Source: Rhizobium sp. S152 (GTDB lineage Bacteria; Pseudomonadota; Alphaproteobacteria; Rhizobiales; Rhizobiaceae). Taken from it: a stretch of 64,000 bases of DNA. The stretch covers positions 372,001 to 436,000 of the forward strand of contig NZ_JAUDRZ010000003.1 in the NCBI RefSeq assembly GCF_030380735.1. The letters run 5' to 3'. A program made the position numbers and the translations under genes. Positions 43,714 through 51,852 of the stretch are shown here, one piece after another (the stretch's first letter is position 1; each line of letters begins with the position of its first letter). Below the pieces are notes generated by a model. The model saw only the letters and a program-made list of their open reading frames with translations, was not told where the DNA came from and ran no database searches.

Positions 43714-45270
43714 TCACGAGGTAGCTTCCGCGTTCTCTCCCATAAGTTCGAGCACTGCCACAAAACGCGTCCCACGAGTCCCCATGTATTCGTAGGTTCC
43801 CCGCATCTGGTTGACGAAGGCCGCGATCAGGCGGGTGCCCATGCCGCTCCTCATTCCGGCATTCTCAAGACCGATCCCATCGTCGGCAACGACGAGGCGT
43901 GCGGTTGTAGGGGATATCTTTCGCAGTTCGATCCAGACGTTGCCGCCATCGCGATCCTTGAAGGCATACTTCATGATGTTTGCCAGCAACTCGTTCAGCA
44001 TCAGCGCCAGCGGCGTTGCCTTGTCCGGATGGACGATGAGGTCATCGATTTCGAAGGTAAGCGTAATCGGGCGTTCGTGGACATCGACCAGCGTCTTAAC
44101 CAGCGAGGGAATAAGCGCTCTGGCGGAGACACCGGTGAATTCGTCGAACCCGTACATCTGTTCGTGAACGGCCGACATCGCCATGATTCGGTCGTTGAGC
44201 TTCTGAACCGCCTCCGGCTCGAAGTTCTGCATTCGAACCAGCGCCATGACCGTTTGCAAGTTGTTCTTCACGCGGTGATGAATTTCCCGCATCAGTACCT
44301 GGTTGGTATGCAGCGCGTCGGCAAGACGCTGCATGTTGCGCGCTTCCGCTCGCATCAGGCTTAGAATCCACCATGCCGCCGCCAGTGCGCCGCAGAAGGC
44401 GAACAGCACGAGAAGCCCCGCCACTTTCGCATCGTTCCAAAAGGGCTGAAGGGTACCGGCAAGTTCCGCCGAGGCGATCGCCACGAAGGGTGTGCGCTCG
44501 ACGATGCGATAGGCAACGAGGCGCACCTGGCTGTCGACCGGAGATTGCGAGACGTAAGTTCCCGATGTCCACTTCCGCATATAGTCGTTGAAGAGGACAT
44601 GATTGGCCATATCCACCGGACCGCCTGGCTCCGGATGGCGGGCAACGAGCTCTCCGTCGCGGCGGATCAGGCTCACGGTGGAATTTTTGCCCAGGGCCAC
44701 CGCATCCCATACCTGACGAAGGATGTTCGCGTCGAAGGAGATCACCGCGACGCCCGCGAAAACATTCTTGCGTTCCAGCCGCCGGCTGAACACGAAAACC
44801 TGCCTGCCGGAAAAGCGGCTTATCATCAGCGCCGAGGTGTATTCGGGAGCACCGTTGGCAAGTCGCGTAAAATAGTCCCGATCGGCGACATCGATCGGCT
44901 TCATGTCGCGGTCATTGGAGAAGAGAGTTTTTCCATCAGCGCCGATGACGAAGGCGGTGACGTTGCCGGGTAGATCGGCGACCGCGAGGTTGAGGTCGTG
45001 AACGCTCCGGGGGCCCGATGTCATCATTTCCGGCCCAAGCGACTCATCGATGCGGTGCAGCGTTTCACGGGCCAGCGACGTCAGCCAGTTGGCATTGGCA
45101 GCGACGATCTTCGAAGCGGCGACGACGCGGTCCACACCGCCTTTTGCCGCGTTCTGGTAGCTCGAATAAAGCCAGACGGCCAAGACCGCGGTGAGCGCCA
45201 GAAACATGAGCGCGATGACCGATATCGATGCTCTTCCGGCGGCACGTACGTTCTTGCCTGCAGCGGCCAT
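43714..45270 (-). CDS. membrane sensor histidine kinase, HisKA_2 type
   Basis: A 518-aa histidine kinase. A first membrane segment near residues 18-40 and a second near 278-300 bracket a periplasmic double-Cache-type sensor domain (VADRDYFTRLANGAPEYTSA, then FVFSRRLERKNVFAGVAVISF). The cytoplasmic part has the HisKA_2 phospho-acceptor EIHHRVKNNLQTVMALVRMQ near 333, and the ATP-binding LMLNELLANIMKYAFKDRDGG, DDGIGLE and GMGTRLI. No HAMP domain and no adjacent response regulator, so it is an orphan kinase. This class often signals in general stress or light pathways of alphaproteobacteria. Ligand unknown. Confidence 0.92.
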   Translation of the reverse strand: MAAAGKNVRAAGRASISVIALMFLALTAVLAVWLYSSYQNAAKGGVDRVVAASKIVAANANWLTSLARETLHRIDESLGPEMMTSGPRSVHDLNLAVADLPGNVTAFVIGADGKTLFSNDRDMKPIDVADRDYFTRLANGAPEYTSALMISRFSGRQVFVFSRRLERKNVFAGVAVISFDANILRQVWDAVALGKNSTVSLIRRDGELVARHPEPGGPVDMANHVLFNDYMRKWTSGTYVSQSPVDSQVRLVAYRIVERTPFVAIASAELAGTLQPFWNDAKVAGLLVLFAFCGALAAAWWILSLMRAEARNMQRLADALHTNQVLMREIHHRVKNNLQTVMALVRMQNFEPEAVQKLNDRIMAMSAVHEQMYGFDEFTGVSARALIPSLVKTLVDVHERPITLTFEIDDLIVHPDKATPLALMLNELLANIMKYAFKDRDGGNVWIELRKISPTTARLVVADDGIGLENAGMRSGMGTRLIAAFVNQMRGTYEYMGTRGTRFVAVLELMGENAEATS

Positions 45271-45589
45271 TCGTTGAACCTGTCTCCGGCGAGTGAAGGG
45301 TGTTCAGTCAAGGTAAGTGCGATGGAACGTTTGTGCGAAGCGATACCCGCACCATGACGCGTTTTTCATCGCCGCGAAAGATGTGGCTTAGTCGAATGGT
45401 GAACTGGAGGTTGAGTTTCCGATAGCTAATTGACGATGACATCGCCGCTGCGGGCGGTCGAGACACAGTGGCACGTCCTGCCAATCGGCTGTCAGTAGGG
45501 GATATGCACAGCGGAGCGCCGATGCTGCACCGTCTGATCCCGGGGGGAATACCTCCGGGATCAATCAATCTCGCTGGACTAACGGTCCG
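45271..45589. other. intergenic region between minE and the histidine kinase gene
   Basis: About 320 bases, all in the minus-strand direction of the flanking genes. It contains the minE terminator hairpin at 45535-45563 and presumably the kinase promoter. No coding frame is convincing. Confidence 0.55.
45535..45563 (-). terminator. minCDE terminator hairpin
   Basis: A perfect 9-bp stem (TGATCCCGG / CCGGGATCA) with an 11-base loop, about 27 bases after the minE stop. No T-run follows on the minus strand, so it may need Rho or only protect the 3' end. Confidence 0.6.
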
Positions 45590-45850
45590 TCAAGCGGCCT
45601 TGGCAGCCGCGTCGAGCGGAATTTCGACGTCGATCTCGAGGATCGACATATGCTCGTCGCGATCCATCTTCACGCGGACACGCTCCGCGTCGACATCGAC
45701 GTGCTTGGCGATGACCGCCAGGATCTCCTCGCGAAGAACGGAGACGAGGTCGGAGCCGACCGAGGAGCGTTCGTGGGCGAGGAGTACCTGAAGGCGCTCG
45801 CGGGCGGCGGGTGCCGTCCGCTGTTTGCGGAATAGGGTAAACAGGCTCAT
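45590..45850 (-). CDS. minE: cell division topological specificity factor MinE
   Basis: An 86-aa MinE. It stimulates MinD ATPase and drives Min oscillation. The N-terminal membrane-binding/anti-MinCD part [20 protein letters not shown] and the [12 protein letters not shown] contact helix are typical, followed by the dimerisation domain ([25 protein letters not shown]). The ATG at 45850 overlaps the end of minD by 4 bases (stop at 45847). It is last in minCDE. Confidence 0.95.
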   Translation of the reverse strand: MSLFTLFRKQRTAPAARERLQVLLAHERSSVGSDLVSVLREEILAVIAKHVDVDAERVRVKMDRDEHMSILEIDVEIPLDAAAKAA

Positions 45851-46662
45851 GCTGCCCTCCGTCCGAAAATCTTCCCGAAGAAGCCGCGCTTCTCGCCGGG
45901 AATGCTGATCTGCACCTCTTCGCCGGCCAGGCGGCGTGCGGCGTCGAAGTAGGCCATCGCGGGCGCGCATTTGGTGTCGGCCAGCGTGACCGGAGCGCCG
46001 ATGTTGGATGCGCGCAGCACGTCCATGCTTTCGGGAATGATACCCAAAAGCGGGATCGAAAGGATCTCGAGAACGTCGTCGACCTTCAGCATGTCGCCGC
46101 GTTCGGCGCGATTCGAATCGTAGCGGGTGAGCAGCAGGTGCTTTTCCATCCGCTCGCCGCGCTCGGCCTTTGCCGTCTTGGAATCAAGCAGACCGATGAT
46201 ACGGTCGGAGTCGCGAACCGAGGACACTTCCGGGTTGGTGACGACAACAGCGACGTCGGCATGGCGCATCGCAAGCGTTGCCCCGCGCTCGATCCCGGCC
46301 GGGCTGTCGCAGATGATCCAGTCGAAGTGGCGCTTCAGGTCGGTCATGACCCGCTCGACGCCCTCGGCTGTCAGGTTGTCCTTGTCGCGGGTCTGCGATG
46401 CCGGGAGCAGGAACAGGGTCTCGAGACGCTTGTCGCGGATCAGAGCCTGCGGCAGCTTGGCGTCACCCTGGATGACGTTGATGAGGTCGTAGACGACCCG
46501 TCGTTCGGCACCCATGACCAGATCGAGATTGCGCAGACCGACGTCGAAATCGACGACGACGACCTTCTCGCCACGCTGTGCGAGCGCTGCCCCCAGCGCC
46601 GCCGTCGACGTGGTCTTGCCAACACCCCCCTTGCCGGAGGTGACAACGATCACTTTCCCCAT
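45847..46662 (-). CDS. minD: septum site-determining ATPase MinD
   Basis: A 271-aa ParA/MinD ATPase that recruits MinC to the membrane to block polar septation. The deviant Walker [12 protein letters not shown] is at residues 10-20, with [16 protein letters not shown] near 39 and [10 protein letters not shown] near 119. The C-terminal amphipathic membrane anchor is [11 protein letters not shown]. The ATG at 46662 ([11 protein letters not shown]) is chosen over the frame start at 46737. It lies between minC and minE on the same strand. Confidence 0.95.
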   Translation of the reverse strand: MGKVIVVTSGKGGVGKTTSTAALGAALAQRGEKVVVVDFDVGLRNLDLVMGAERRVVYDLINVIQGDAKLPQALIRDKRLETLFLLPASQTRDKDNLTAEGVERVMTDLKRHFDWIICDSPAGIERGATLAMRHADVAVVVTNPEVSSVRDSDRIIGLLDSKTAKAERGERMEKHLLLTRYDSNRAERGDMLKVDDVLEILSIPLLGIIPESMDVLRASNIGAPVTLADTKCAPAMAYFDAARRLAGEEVQISIPGEKRGFFGKIFGRRAA

Positions 46663-46694
46663 CTTCTTCTCCTGTGTTCTGGCCGCGTCCCGGC

Positions 46695-47417
46695 TCAGAT
46701 AAGTTTCTCTGCCCTGATAGTTTCGTCTTCGAGCCATAGCTGAACCGGCTGTCCGCGCAGGTTCGTGGCCATGTCTTCGGCCGTCTTGTAGATGCCGTCG
46801 ATTGCAACCAGTTCGGCCTCGAGCTTGCGGCAGAAAATGCGCGCCGAAGCGTTGCCGAGGGATCCGGCCATCGCCCTGCCGCGCAGGGTGCCGTAGATAT
46901 GCACGGAACCGCCGGCGATGATCTCGGAGCCCGAGGCGACCGACCCGATCACGGTGACGTCGCCTTCCGGAAAGATCACCGACTGACCGGAGCGGACCGG
47001 CTCACGGATGACCATCGACTGGAGCACTTGGCGGGGCTCGGCTTCGACGGGTTTCTTCGGCAGCTCGATGACCGGTTCGGCGCGCGTCGGTTCGAAATCG
47101 GAAACCGGCTTGCCGCCCCGCAACGCCGGCGGCATGCCGGGACCAAGCAGCGACGGGCGCGCGGCTTCCACACCCATGATGCTGACATTGCGGCTTGCGA
47201 GTTCCGCGATCAATTCCGCCAACTGTGCGCGGTCGATCTCAAGGTCGGTGACGTCGAGAACGACGGGACGACCAAGGAAAAAACCGGCTGAACGGGCGGC
47301 GAGATCATCGAGCCGGACGAGCCAGTCATCGAACGGTAAATCTGGAGAAAGCATGACCGCGAGAAACGAGCGGCCCTTGATGCGGATCGAGCGAGCGTCT
47401 GTTAGCACTTTGGTCAT
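46695..47417 (-). CDS. minC: septum site-determining protein MinC
   Basis: A 240-aa FtsZ inhibitor. The N-terminal domain starts MTKVLTDARSIRIKGRSF. The C-terminal beta-helix contains the conserved QSVIFPEGDVTVIGSVASGSEIIAGGSVHIYGTLRGRAMAG. The start is placed at ATG 47417 by comparison with rhizobial MinC; the frame also allows TTG at 47465. Neither has a clear ribosome-binding site. First gene of minCDE. Confidence 0.93.
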   Translation of the reverse strand: MTKVLTDARSIRIKGRSFLAVMLSPDLPFDDWLVRLDDLAARSAGFFLGRPVVLDVTDLEIDRAQLAELIAELASRNVSIMGVEAARPSLLGPGMPPALRGGKPVSDFEPTRAEPVIELPKKPVEAEPRQVLQSMVIREPVRSGQSVIFPEGDVTVIGSVASGSEIIAGGSVHIYGTLRGRAMAGSLGNASARIFCRKLEAELVAIDGIYKTAEDMATNLRGQPVQLWLEDETIRAEKLI

Positions 47418-47796
47418 CTGCGTTAAGAAATCGTTGATTATTTCTACCTTCGGGATGGTTAACAAAAGGTTAACGCGGACCTCGAACGGCCCACCTCGCG
47501 GTAAGATTTGGCTAGATTTCGAGAGGCATCTCGCCGTGTTTGGCAGAGCTCACAGAGCAGGCGAGGGGCTCGCCATTTTTAACCGAGATCCACGACTTCA
47601 TGGAGCCCACCACCGCTCCCGTGTGCTCGGGATCTTGCGGTTGCCGTCGCTCTCAGCTGGCTCCCGGACCGATTCGATGAATATGATCCGGGTCGGCCCG
47701 GCTGAAGATGTTGTGATACTGACGCCTTCTCGGCCGAATCGTCGCGTTCTAAGCGCAACAGGGAAGTGGTGCGACCGCGCGAGTGCGCGACATGTA
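47418..47796. other. intergenic region upstream of minC
   Basis: About 380 bases between minC and the 92-aa hypothetical gene. It contains a plus-strand hairpin with a T-run at 47560-47580 and a CGAGA/TCTCG hairpin at 47520-47533, otherwise nothing coding. It should also hold the minC promoter. Confidence 0.5.
47560..47580 (+). terminator. hairpin followed by a T-run, possible end of a small RNA
   Basis: GGCGAG and CTCGCC form a 6-bp stem with a GGG loop, followed by ATTTTT. No plus-strand gene precedes it, so it would terminate an unannotated transcript starting somewhere in 47466-47530, or be fortuitous. Confidence 0.35.
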
Positions 47797-48075
47797 CTAC
47801 CGACCCGCCCCTGTCTTTGCGAACACGTCACTGACAACCGCGGTTTCGCCGGCTTCGGGATTGTAGTGGGCCAGCCATTTATGTTGAGAGGCCGCTCTGC
47901 GCAACGCCGGCGCCGTGAAGTTTCCTTCCTTGAACAAGGCCACAAGCACCGCGCCTGCAATGGAGGTATCCGGCGATGAATGATTTATTCCGTGTTCAGC
48001 GCACCATTCGCCGAGCACCTCTTCGATAACCGTCAGCTCCTCCGACCCCAGTGTCATGTTCAAGTGAAATGTCAT
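47797..48075 (-). CDS. 92-aa hypothetical protein
   Basis: A small protein starting MTFHLNMTLGSEELTVIEEVLGEWCAEHG, with SIAGAVLVALFKEG and LRRAASQHKWLA later. It resembles short rhizobial hypothetical proteins of similar size. The frame is open to 48201; ATG at 48075 or 48057 are the likely starts and neither has a good ribosome-binding site. Function unknown. It is divergent from the LacI regulator, separated by about 300 bases. Confidence 0.55.
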   Translation of the reverse strand: MTFHLNMTLGSEELTVIEEVLGEWCAEHGINHSSPDTSIAGAVLVALFKEGNFTAPALRRAASQHKWLAHYNPEAGETAVVSDVFAKTGAGR

Positions 48076-48207
48076 TTTAGCGCAACCAATCCTTTGCCGA
48101 ACCTGCACGGCGCTGCGGTAGGTGGAGGCAGCTATCATTTTTTCAAGCTCGTAGATGATGAAAAACTCGTGAGTGCGCGACGGCGGAGCTCGTCGCGGCA
48201 TACTAAT

Positions 48208-48221
48208 TTAGAACGTTCCAA
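48208..48221. promoter_or_regulatory. LacI-type operator, upstream copy
   Basis: TTAGAACGTTCCAA, one mismatch from the perfect palindrome at 48330-48343. Centre-to-centre distance between the two sites is 122 bases, compatible with looping. Confidence 0.65.
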
Positions 48222-48320
48222 TTATCGATAACTCATCTTCCCGCGCGAATGCAGCGGGAAGCCGATGTTGCGCCGCACTAAGCTGATCGGTGGATGCTGT
48301 ATCAACTGCGCAATTTTCAC

Positions 48321-48349
48321 TTGACAGCTTTGGAACGTTCCAATTAAAA
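48321..48349 (+). promoter_or_regulatory. promoter with LacI operator in the spacer
   Basis: TTGACA at 48321-48326, a 17-base spacer and TTAAAA at 48344-48349 form a sigma-70-type promoter. The perfect 14-bp palindrome TTGGAACGTTCCAA (48330-48343) fills most of the spacer, so a bound LacI protein would block RNA polymerase. It drives the lacI-type gene, and probably the catabolic cluster behind it. Confidence 0.75.
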
Positions 48350-48376
48350 CGCCCTCAGGATTTGAGGGAGGCTGTA

Positions 48377-49423
48377 TTGTCAAAGCGGGTAACCGTTATC
48401 GATATCGCGAAGGCGGCGGGCGTGTCGAAGTCGACCGTATCGCTGGTCCTCCAAAATTCGCCGCTCGTAAACCACGAAACCAAGGCGAAGGTGACCGCGA
48501 CGATGCGGGATCTCGGCTATGTGTATAATCGTGGGGCAGCAAATCTGCGCCAGTCCAGCTCTAATTCCAAGATCATCGGAGTTGTCGTTAACGACCTCAC
48601 CAACGGCTTCTTTGCCGAGCTTGCCGTTGGTGTCGATACGGTCGTGCAGTCCGCTGGTTTCGTCCAGTTTCTGTCGAACACCGGCGAAAACCTGGACAGG
48701 CAGAAGGAAGTCATCGCGTCGATGCGCGAACATGGGATATCCGGCCTTATCCTGTCTCCTGCTCGTGCGACCGAGGCTGCGGATCTGAAGCCGCTTGTAA
48801 CCGCCGGCATTCCGGTCGTGGTCGCTGTTCGGAATGTCCCCGGCGCCAAGGTTTCATCTGTCGCGTCCGACAATCATGAGGGTATTGCTGCCGCTGTCCG
48901 GCATCTGGTTTCCCTGGGTCATAGCCGAATAGCGTTTCTTGGTGGATTTCGGGACACGGCTGTCTTCGAAGAACGGCTCGAGGGGTACCGCGCCGCCGCC
49001 TTGGCGTGTTCGCTCGAATACGACCCAAGCCTCATCGTGGACTTCGCTCCGTCCAGGGCAGGGGGCGCGGAGGCGATCTCGAGGGCACTCTCGATCGAGG
49101 AAAAGCCAACCGCTGCCGTCTGCTTCAATGATGCTGTTGCCTTCGGAGCCTGTGACGGCTTGAGGGCTAAAGGACTGGAACCCGGGCGGGATTTCGCGGT
49201 CGTCGGGTTCGACGACGTGATCGAGGCCAAGACCGCGGTTCCGGCGCTGACTACCATCTCCGTCGATCCACAGGGCATGGGACGCAGGGCGGCTCAACTT
49301 CTGCTGAAGCAGATCAATGCGGGCAAAGCCGAGGCCGAGACCATCGTGTCTTCGGTTCGGCTCGTCGTTCGAGAAAGCTGCGGAGCAGTGCACGGCGGAT
49401 CGCGCGAGAGGAAGCAGGCATGA
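48377..49423 (+). CDS. LacI family transcriptional regulator
   Basis: A 348-aa repressor. The helix-turn-helix is at residues 4-30 (RVTVIDIAKAAGVSKSTVSL) with the hinge near 50-60, followed by a periplasmic-binding-like sugar domain (IIGVVVNDLTNGFFAELAVG, FAVVGFDDVIEAKTAVPALTT). The start is TTG at 48377, preceded by GAGGGAGGCTGTA; the frame is open to 48290 but the added residues lack family similarity and overlap the promoter. It autoregulates by the operators upstream. The catabolic genes that follow on the same strand are its likely targets. Confidence 0.93.
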   Translation: MSKRVTVIDIAKAAGVSKSTVSLVLQNSPLVNHETKAKVTATMRDLGYVYNRGAANLRQSSSNSKIIGVVVNDLTNGFFAELAVGVDTVVQSAGFVQFLSNTGENLDRQKEVIASMREHGISGLILSPARATEAADLKPLVTAGIPVVVAVRNVPGAKVSSVASDNHEGIAAAVRHLVSLGHSRIAFLGGFRDTAVFEERLEGYRAAALACSLEYDPSLIVDFAPSRAGGAEAISRALSIEEKPTAAVCFNDAVAFGACDGLRAKGLEPGRDFAVVGFDDVIEAKTAVPALTTISVDPQGMGRRAAQLLLKQINAGKAEAETIVSSVRLVVRESCGAVHGGSRERKQA

Positions 49424-49466
49424 CCGTAGAAGCGTTCGTGAAAGTTGAACAGGACCATATGCACAG

Positions 49467-51080
49467 ATGAGCAAACATGTCTCGCCGGCGGAAGCCGCAG
49501 CTCTTATCCCGGACGGTGCCATTGTTTCCGTTTCGTCGTCGAGCGGTCTGGGCTGCCCTGACTTGATGCTCAAGGCAATCGGCGAGCGCTTCGACGAAAC
49601 CGGCCATCCGCGCGGGATCACCACACTGCACCCGATCGCCGCTGGCGACATGAGCGGCATCAGGGGTGTCGACTATATCGCCAAACGAGGGCTTCTGAAG
49701 CGGATCGTCGGCGGCTCTTACCCATCCGGTCCCTCGACCGCGGAGCCGCCGCTGATCTGGCAGATGATCACCAACAACGAGATCCCAGCCTACAACATCC
49801 CCTCGGGGATCATGTTCGACATGCATCGCGAGGCCGCCGCCAAACGACCCGGCGTGCTCACCAAGATAGGTCTCGGTACCTTCGTCGACCCGGCGCGGCA
49901 GGGCTGCGCCATGAATGCGAAGGGCGCCGAGGCAGCTGTCGTGAAGCGCGTGACGTTCGAGGGCGAGGAATGGCTGTATTTCCCGTCAATCATTCCCGAC
50001 GTGACGATAATCAGGGCGACGACCGCAGATGAGCGCGGCAACCTCACCTATGAGCACGAAGGCGCCTATCTCGGCGGGCTCGATCAGGCGCTGGCAGCCC
50101 GCAACAATGGCGGCATCGTCATCGCGCAGGTTAAGCGGATCACCAAGGAAGGCTCGCTGAAGCCGCACGACGTCCGGGTGCCCGGCATGCTGGTCGATTA
50201 TGTCGTCGTCGATCCCGACCAGAAGCAGACGACGCAGACGCTCTACGATCCGGCGATCTCTGGCGAGATCTTCCGACCGCTGGACACGTTCCGCGTCCCC
50301 GAGTTCAACATCCAGAAGGTGATCGCGCGCCGCGTCGCGCAGGAACTGCAGGGTGGCAGCTGCGTGAACCTCGGTTTCGGCATTTCCGCCAACGTTCCGC
50401 GCATCCTGCTCGAAGAGGGGCTGCATGGTTCGGTCACCTGGGTGATCGAACAGGGTGCGGTCGGCGGCGTGCCGCTGCTCGACTTCGCCTTCGGCTGTGC
50501 ATCCAACGCCGATGCTTACATGCCGTCGCCGTACCAGTTCACCTATTTCCAGGGAGCAGGTTTCGATGCGTCGCTTCTCTCCTTCCTCGAGATCGGTCGC
50601 GACGGATCGGTGAACGTCTCGAAGCTCTCCTTCCGCCCGCATGTGACGGCTGGCGCCGGCGGTTTCGTCGACATCACGGCGCGGGCCAGGAAGATCGTCT
50701 TTTCCGGCATGTTCAACGCCGGCGCCAAGCTTGATATCGCCGACGGCAAGCTGGTGATCGAGAAGGAAGGCAAGCTGAAGAAGCTCGTCAATGAGGTGGA
50801 GCATGTGACCTTCTCCGGTCACCGGGCGATCGAGCAGGGGCAGGACATCACCTATGTCACCGAACGATGCGTCATGAAGTTGACGCCCGAGGGGATCGTG
50901 CTGACGGAGATCGCGCCGGGCGTGGACCTTAAGGCGCATATCCTCGACCAGTCCGAATTCCCACTGATCGTCGCCGACAATCTGAAGGTCATGGATGCGA
51001 AGCTGTTTTCCGAGGACCTGATCGGCCTGACGCTGCCGCAGAAGAAGCAGCGTGTCCTGGAGGGTACGTTCAATGGCTGA
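49467..51080 (+). CDS. CoA-transferase (type I, fused alpha-beta; YdiF/propionate CoA-transferase like)
   Basis: A 537-aa family I CoA-transferase with both halves in one chain. The N-terminal half has the usual PDGAIVSVSSSSGLGCPDLML and GHPRGITTLHPIAAGD. The catalytic glutamate is E328 in VTWVIEQGAVGG, matching the position of the thioester-forming Glu. Such enzymes move CoA between short-chain acids such as acetate, propionate, acetoacetate or 3-keto acids. The next gene is an enoyl-CoA hydratase whose start overlaps this stop, so a carboxylic acid intermediate is probably activated and then processed. Confidence 0.9.
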   Translation: MSKHVSPAEAAALIPDGAIVSVSSSSGLGCPDLMLKAIGERFDETGHPRGITTLHPIAAGDMSGIRGVDYIAKRGLLKRIVGGSYPSGPSTAEPPLIWQMITNNEIPAYNIPSGIMFDMHREAAAKRPGVLTKIGLGTFVDPARQGCAMNAKGAEAAVVKRVTFEGEEWLYFPSIIPDVTIIRATTADERGNLTYEHEGAYLGGLDQALAARNNGGIVIAQVKRITKEGSLKPHDVRVPGMLVDYVVVDPDQKQTTQTLYDPAISGEIFRPLDTFRVPEFNIQKVIARRVAQELQGGSCVNLGFGISANVPRILLEEGLHGSVTWVIEQGAVGGVPLLDFAFGCASNADAYMPSPYQFTYFQGAGFDASLLSFLEIGRDGSVNVSKLSFRPHVTAGAGGFVDITARARKIVFSGMFNAGAKLDIADGKLVIEKEGKLKKLVNEVEHVTFSGHRAIEQGQDITYVTERCVMKLTPEGIVLTEIAPGVDLKAHILDQSEFPLIVADNLKVMDAKLFSEDLIGLTLPQKKQRVLEGTFNG

Positions 51081-51852
51081 CGGAACCGTTCGCGTTGAGA
51101 TCGAAGGTGCCGTCGCGGTCATCACGGTCGCGCGCCCGGGCAAGCTCAACGCGCTCGACATCGACATGCTGAAGGCGCTGACGGCCGCCTGCGACGAGGT
51201 CGAGGCCAATGCGGCTGTGCGCGTCGCGATCCTGACCGGCGAGGGCAAGGCGTTTTCGGCGGGTGGCGATATCAAGGCCTGGGGCGGGATGTCGGCGAAC
51301 GAGTTCGGGCATGCCTGGGTCCGGTTCGGCCACCGCGTGTTCGAACGGCTGGCGACGCTGAGGGTGCCGCTGATCGCGGCGCTCAACGGCCACGCGCTCG
51401 GCGGCGGCCTCGAGCTTGCCGGCACCGCGGACGTCAGAATCGCCGAGGAGCATATCAAGATCGGGCTGCCCGAGACCGGGCTCGGGATGATCCCCGGCTG
51501 GTCGGGCACGCAGCGGCTGGTGAAGCGCTTTGGCCCGCAGATCGTCCGGCGCATGGTGCTGGGCGGGGAGATGTTTACGGCGGAGGAGGCCCGGACGCTC
51601 GGGCTGGTTGATGCCGTTGTCGAGACCGGCGGTTCGGTTGAGGCTGCCAAGGTCTACGCGGCGCGGGTGGCGTCGCGCGGGCCGGCGGCGATTGAGATCG
51701 CCAAGCTGATGATCGCGTCTGCCAACGGCGAGGACAACGGCACGGCGGTCGAGGCGCTGGGCTCGATCCTGGCCGCCAAGACGGCAGATTTGAAAGAGGG
51801 CGTCGCCGCGTTCAGCGAGAAGCGTCCCGCGCAGTTCAAGGGAGAATGGTAA
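51073..51852 (+). CDS. enoyl-CoA hydratase/isomerase family protein
   Basis: A 259-aa crotonase-fold protein. The oxyanion-hole segment is AFSAGGDIKAWGGM near residues 63-76, and both catalytic glutamates are present, in LGGGLELAGTADVR and in LPETGLGMIPGWSGTQRL. It is likely a true hydratase of an enoyl-CoA, though an isomerase is possible. The ATG at 51073 overlaps the CoA-transferase stop by 8 bases, and the gene overlaps the aldehyde dehydrogenase start by one base, so the three are translated together. Confidence 0.92.
   Translation: MADGTVRVEIEGAVAVITVARPGKLNALDIDMLKALTAACDEVEANAAVRVAILTGEGKAFSAGGDIKAWGGMSANEFGHAWVRFGHRVFERLATLRVPLIAALNGHALGGGLELAGTADVRIAEEHIKIGLPETGLGMIPGWSGTQRLVKRFGPQIVRRMVLGGEMFTAEEARTLGLVDAVVETGGSVEAAKVYAARVASRGPAAIEIAKLMIASANGEDNGTAVEALGSILAAKTADLKEGVAAFSEKRPAQFKGEW

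Larger units (their letters stand above)
48076..48376. other. regulatory region upstream of the lacI-type gene
   Basis: About 300 bases with two LacI-type palindromes (48208-48221 and 48330-48343) and a promoter with one palindrome in its spacer. It also serves the divergent 92-aa gene. Confidence 0.6.

Noticed and set aside
49986..51650. A 554-codon minus-strand frame opposite the CoA-transferase and enoyl-CoA hydratase genes
   Set aside because: Antisense to genes with full catalytic motifs; the translation is low in hydrophobic structure and rich in Arg, Ser and Pro or His without a family.
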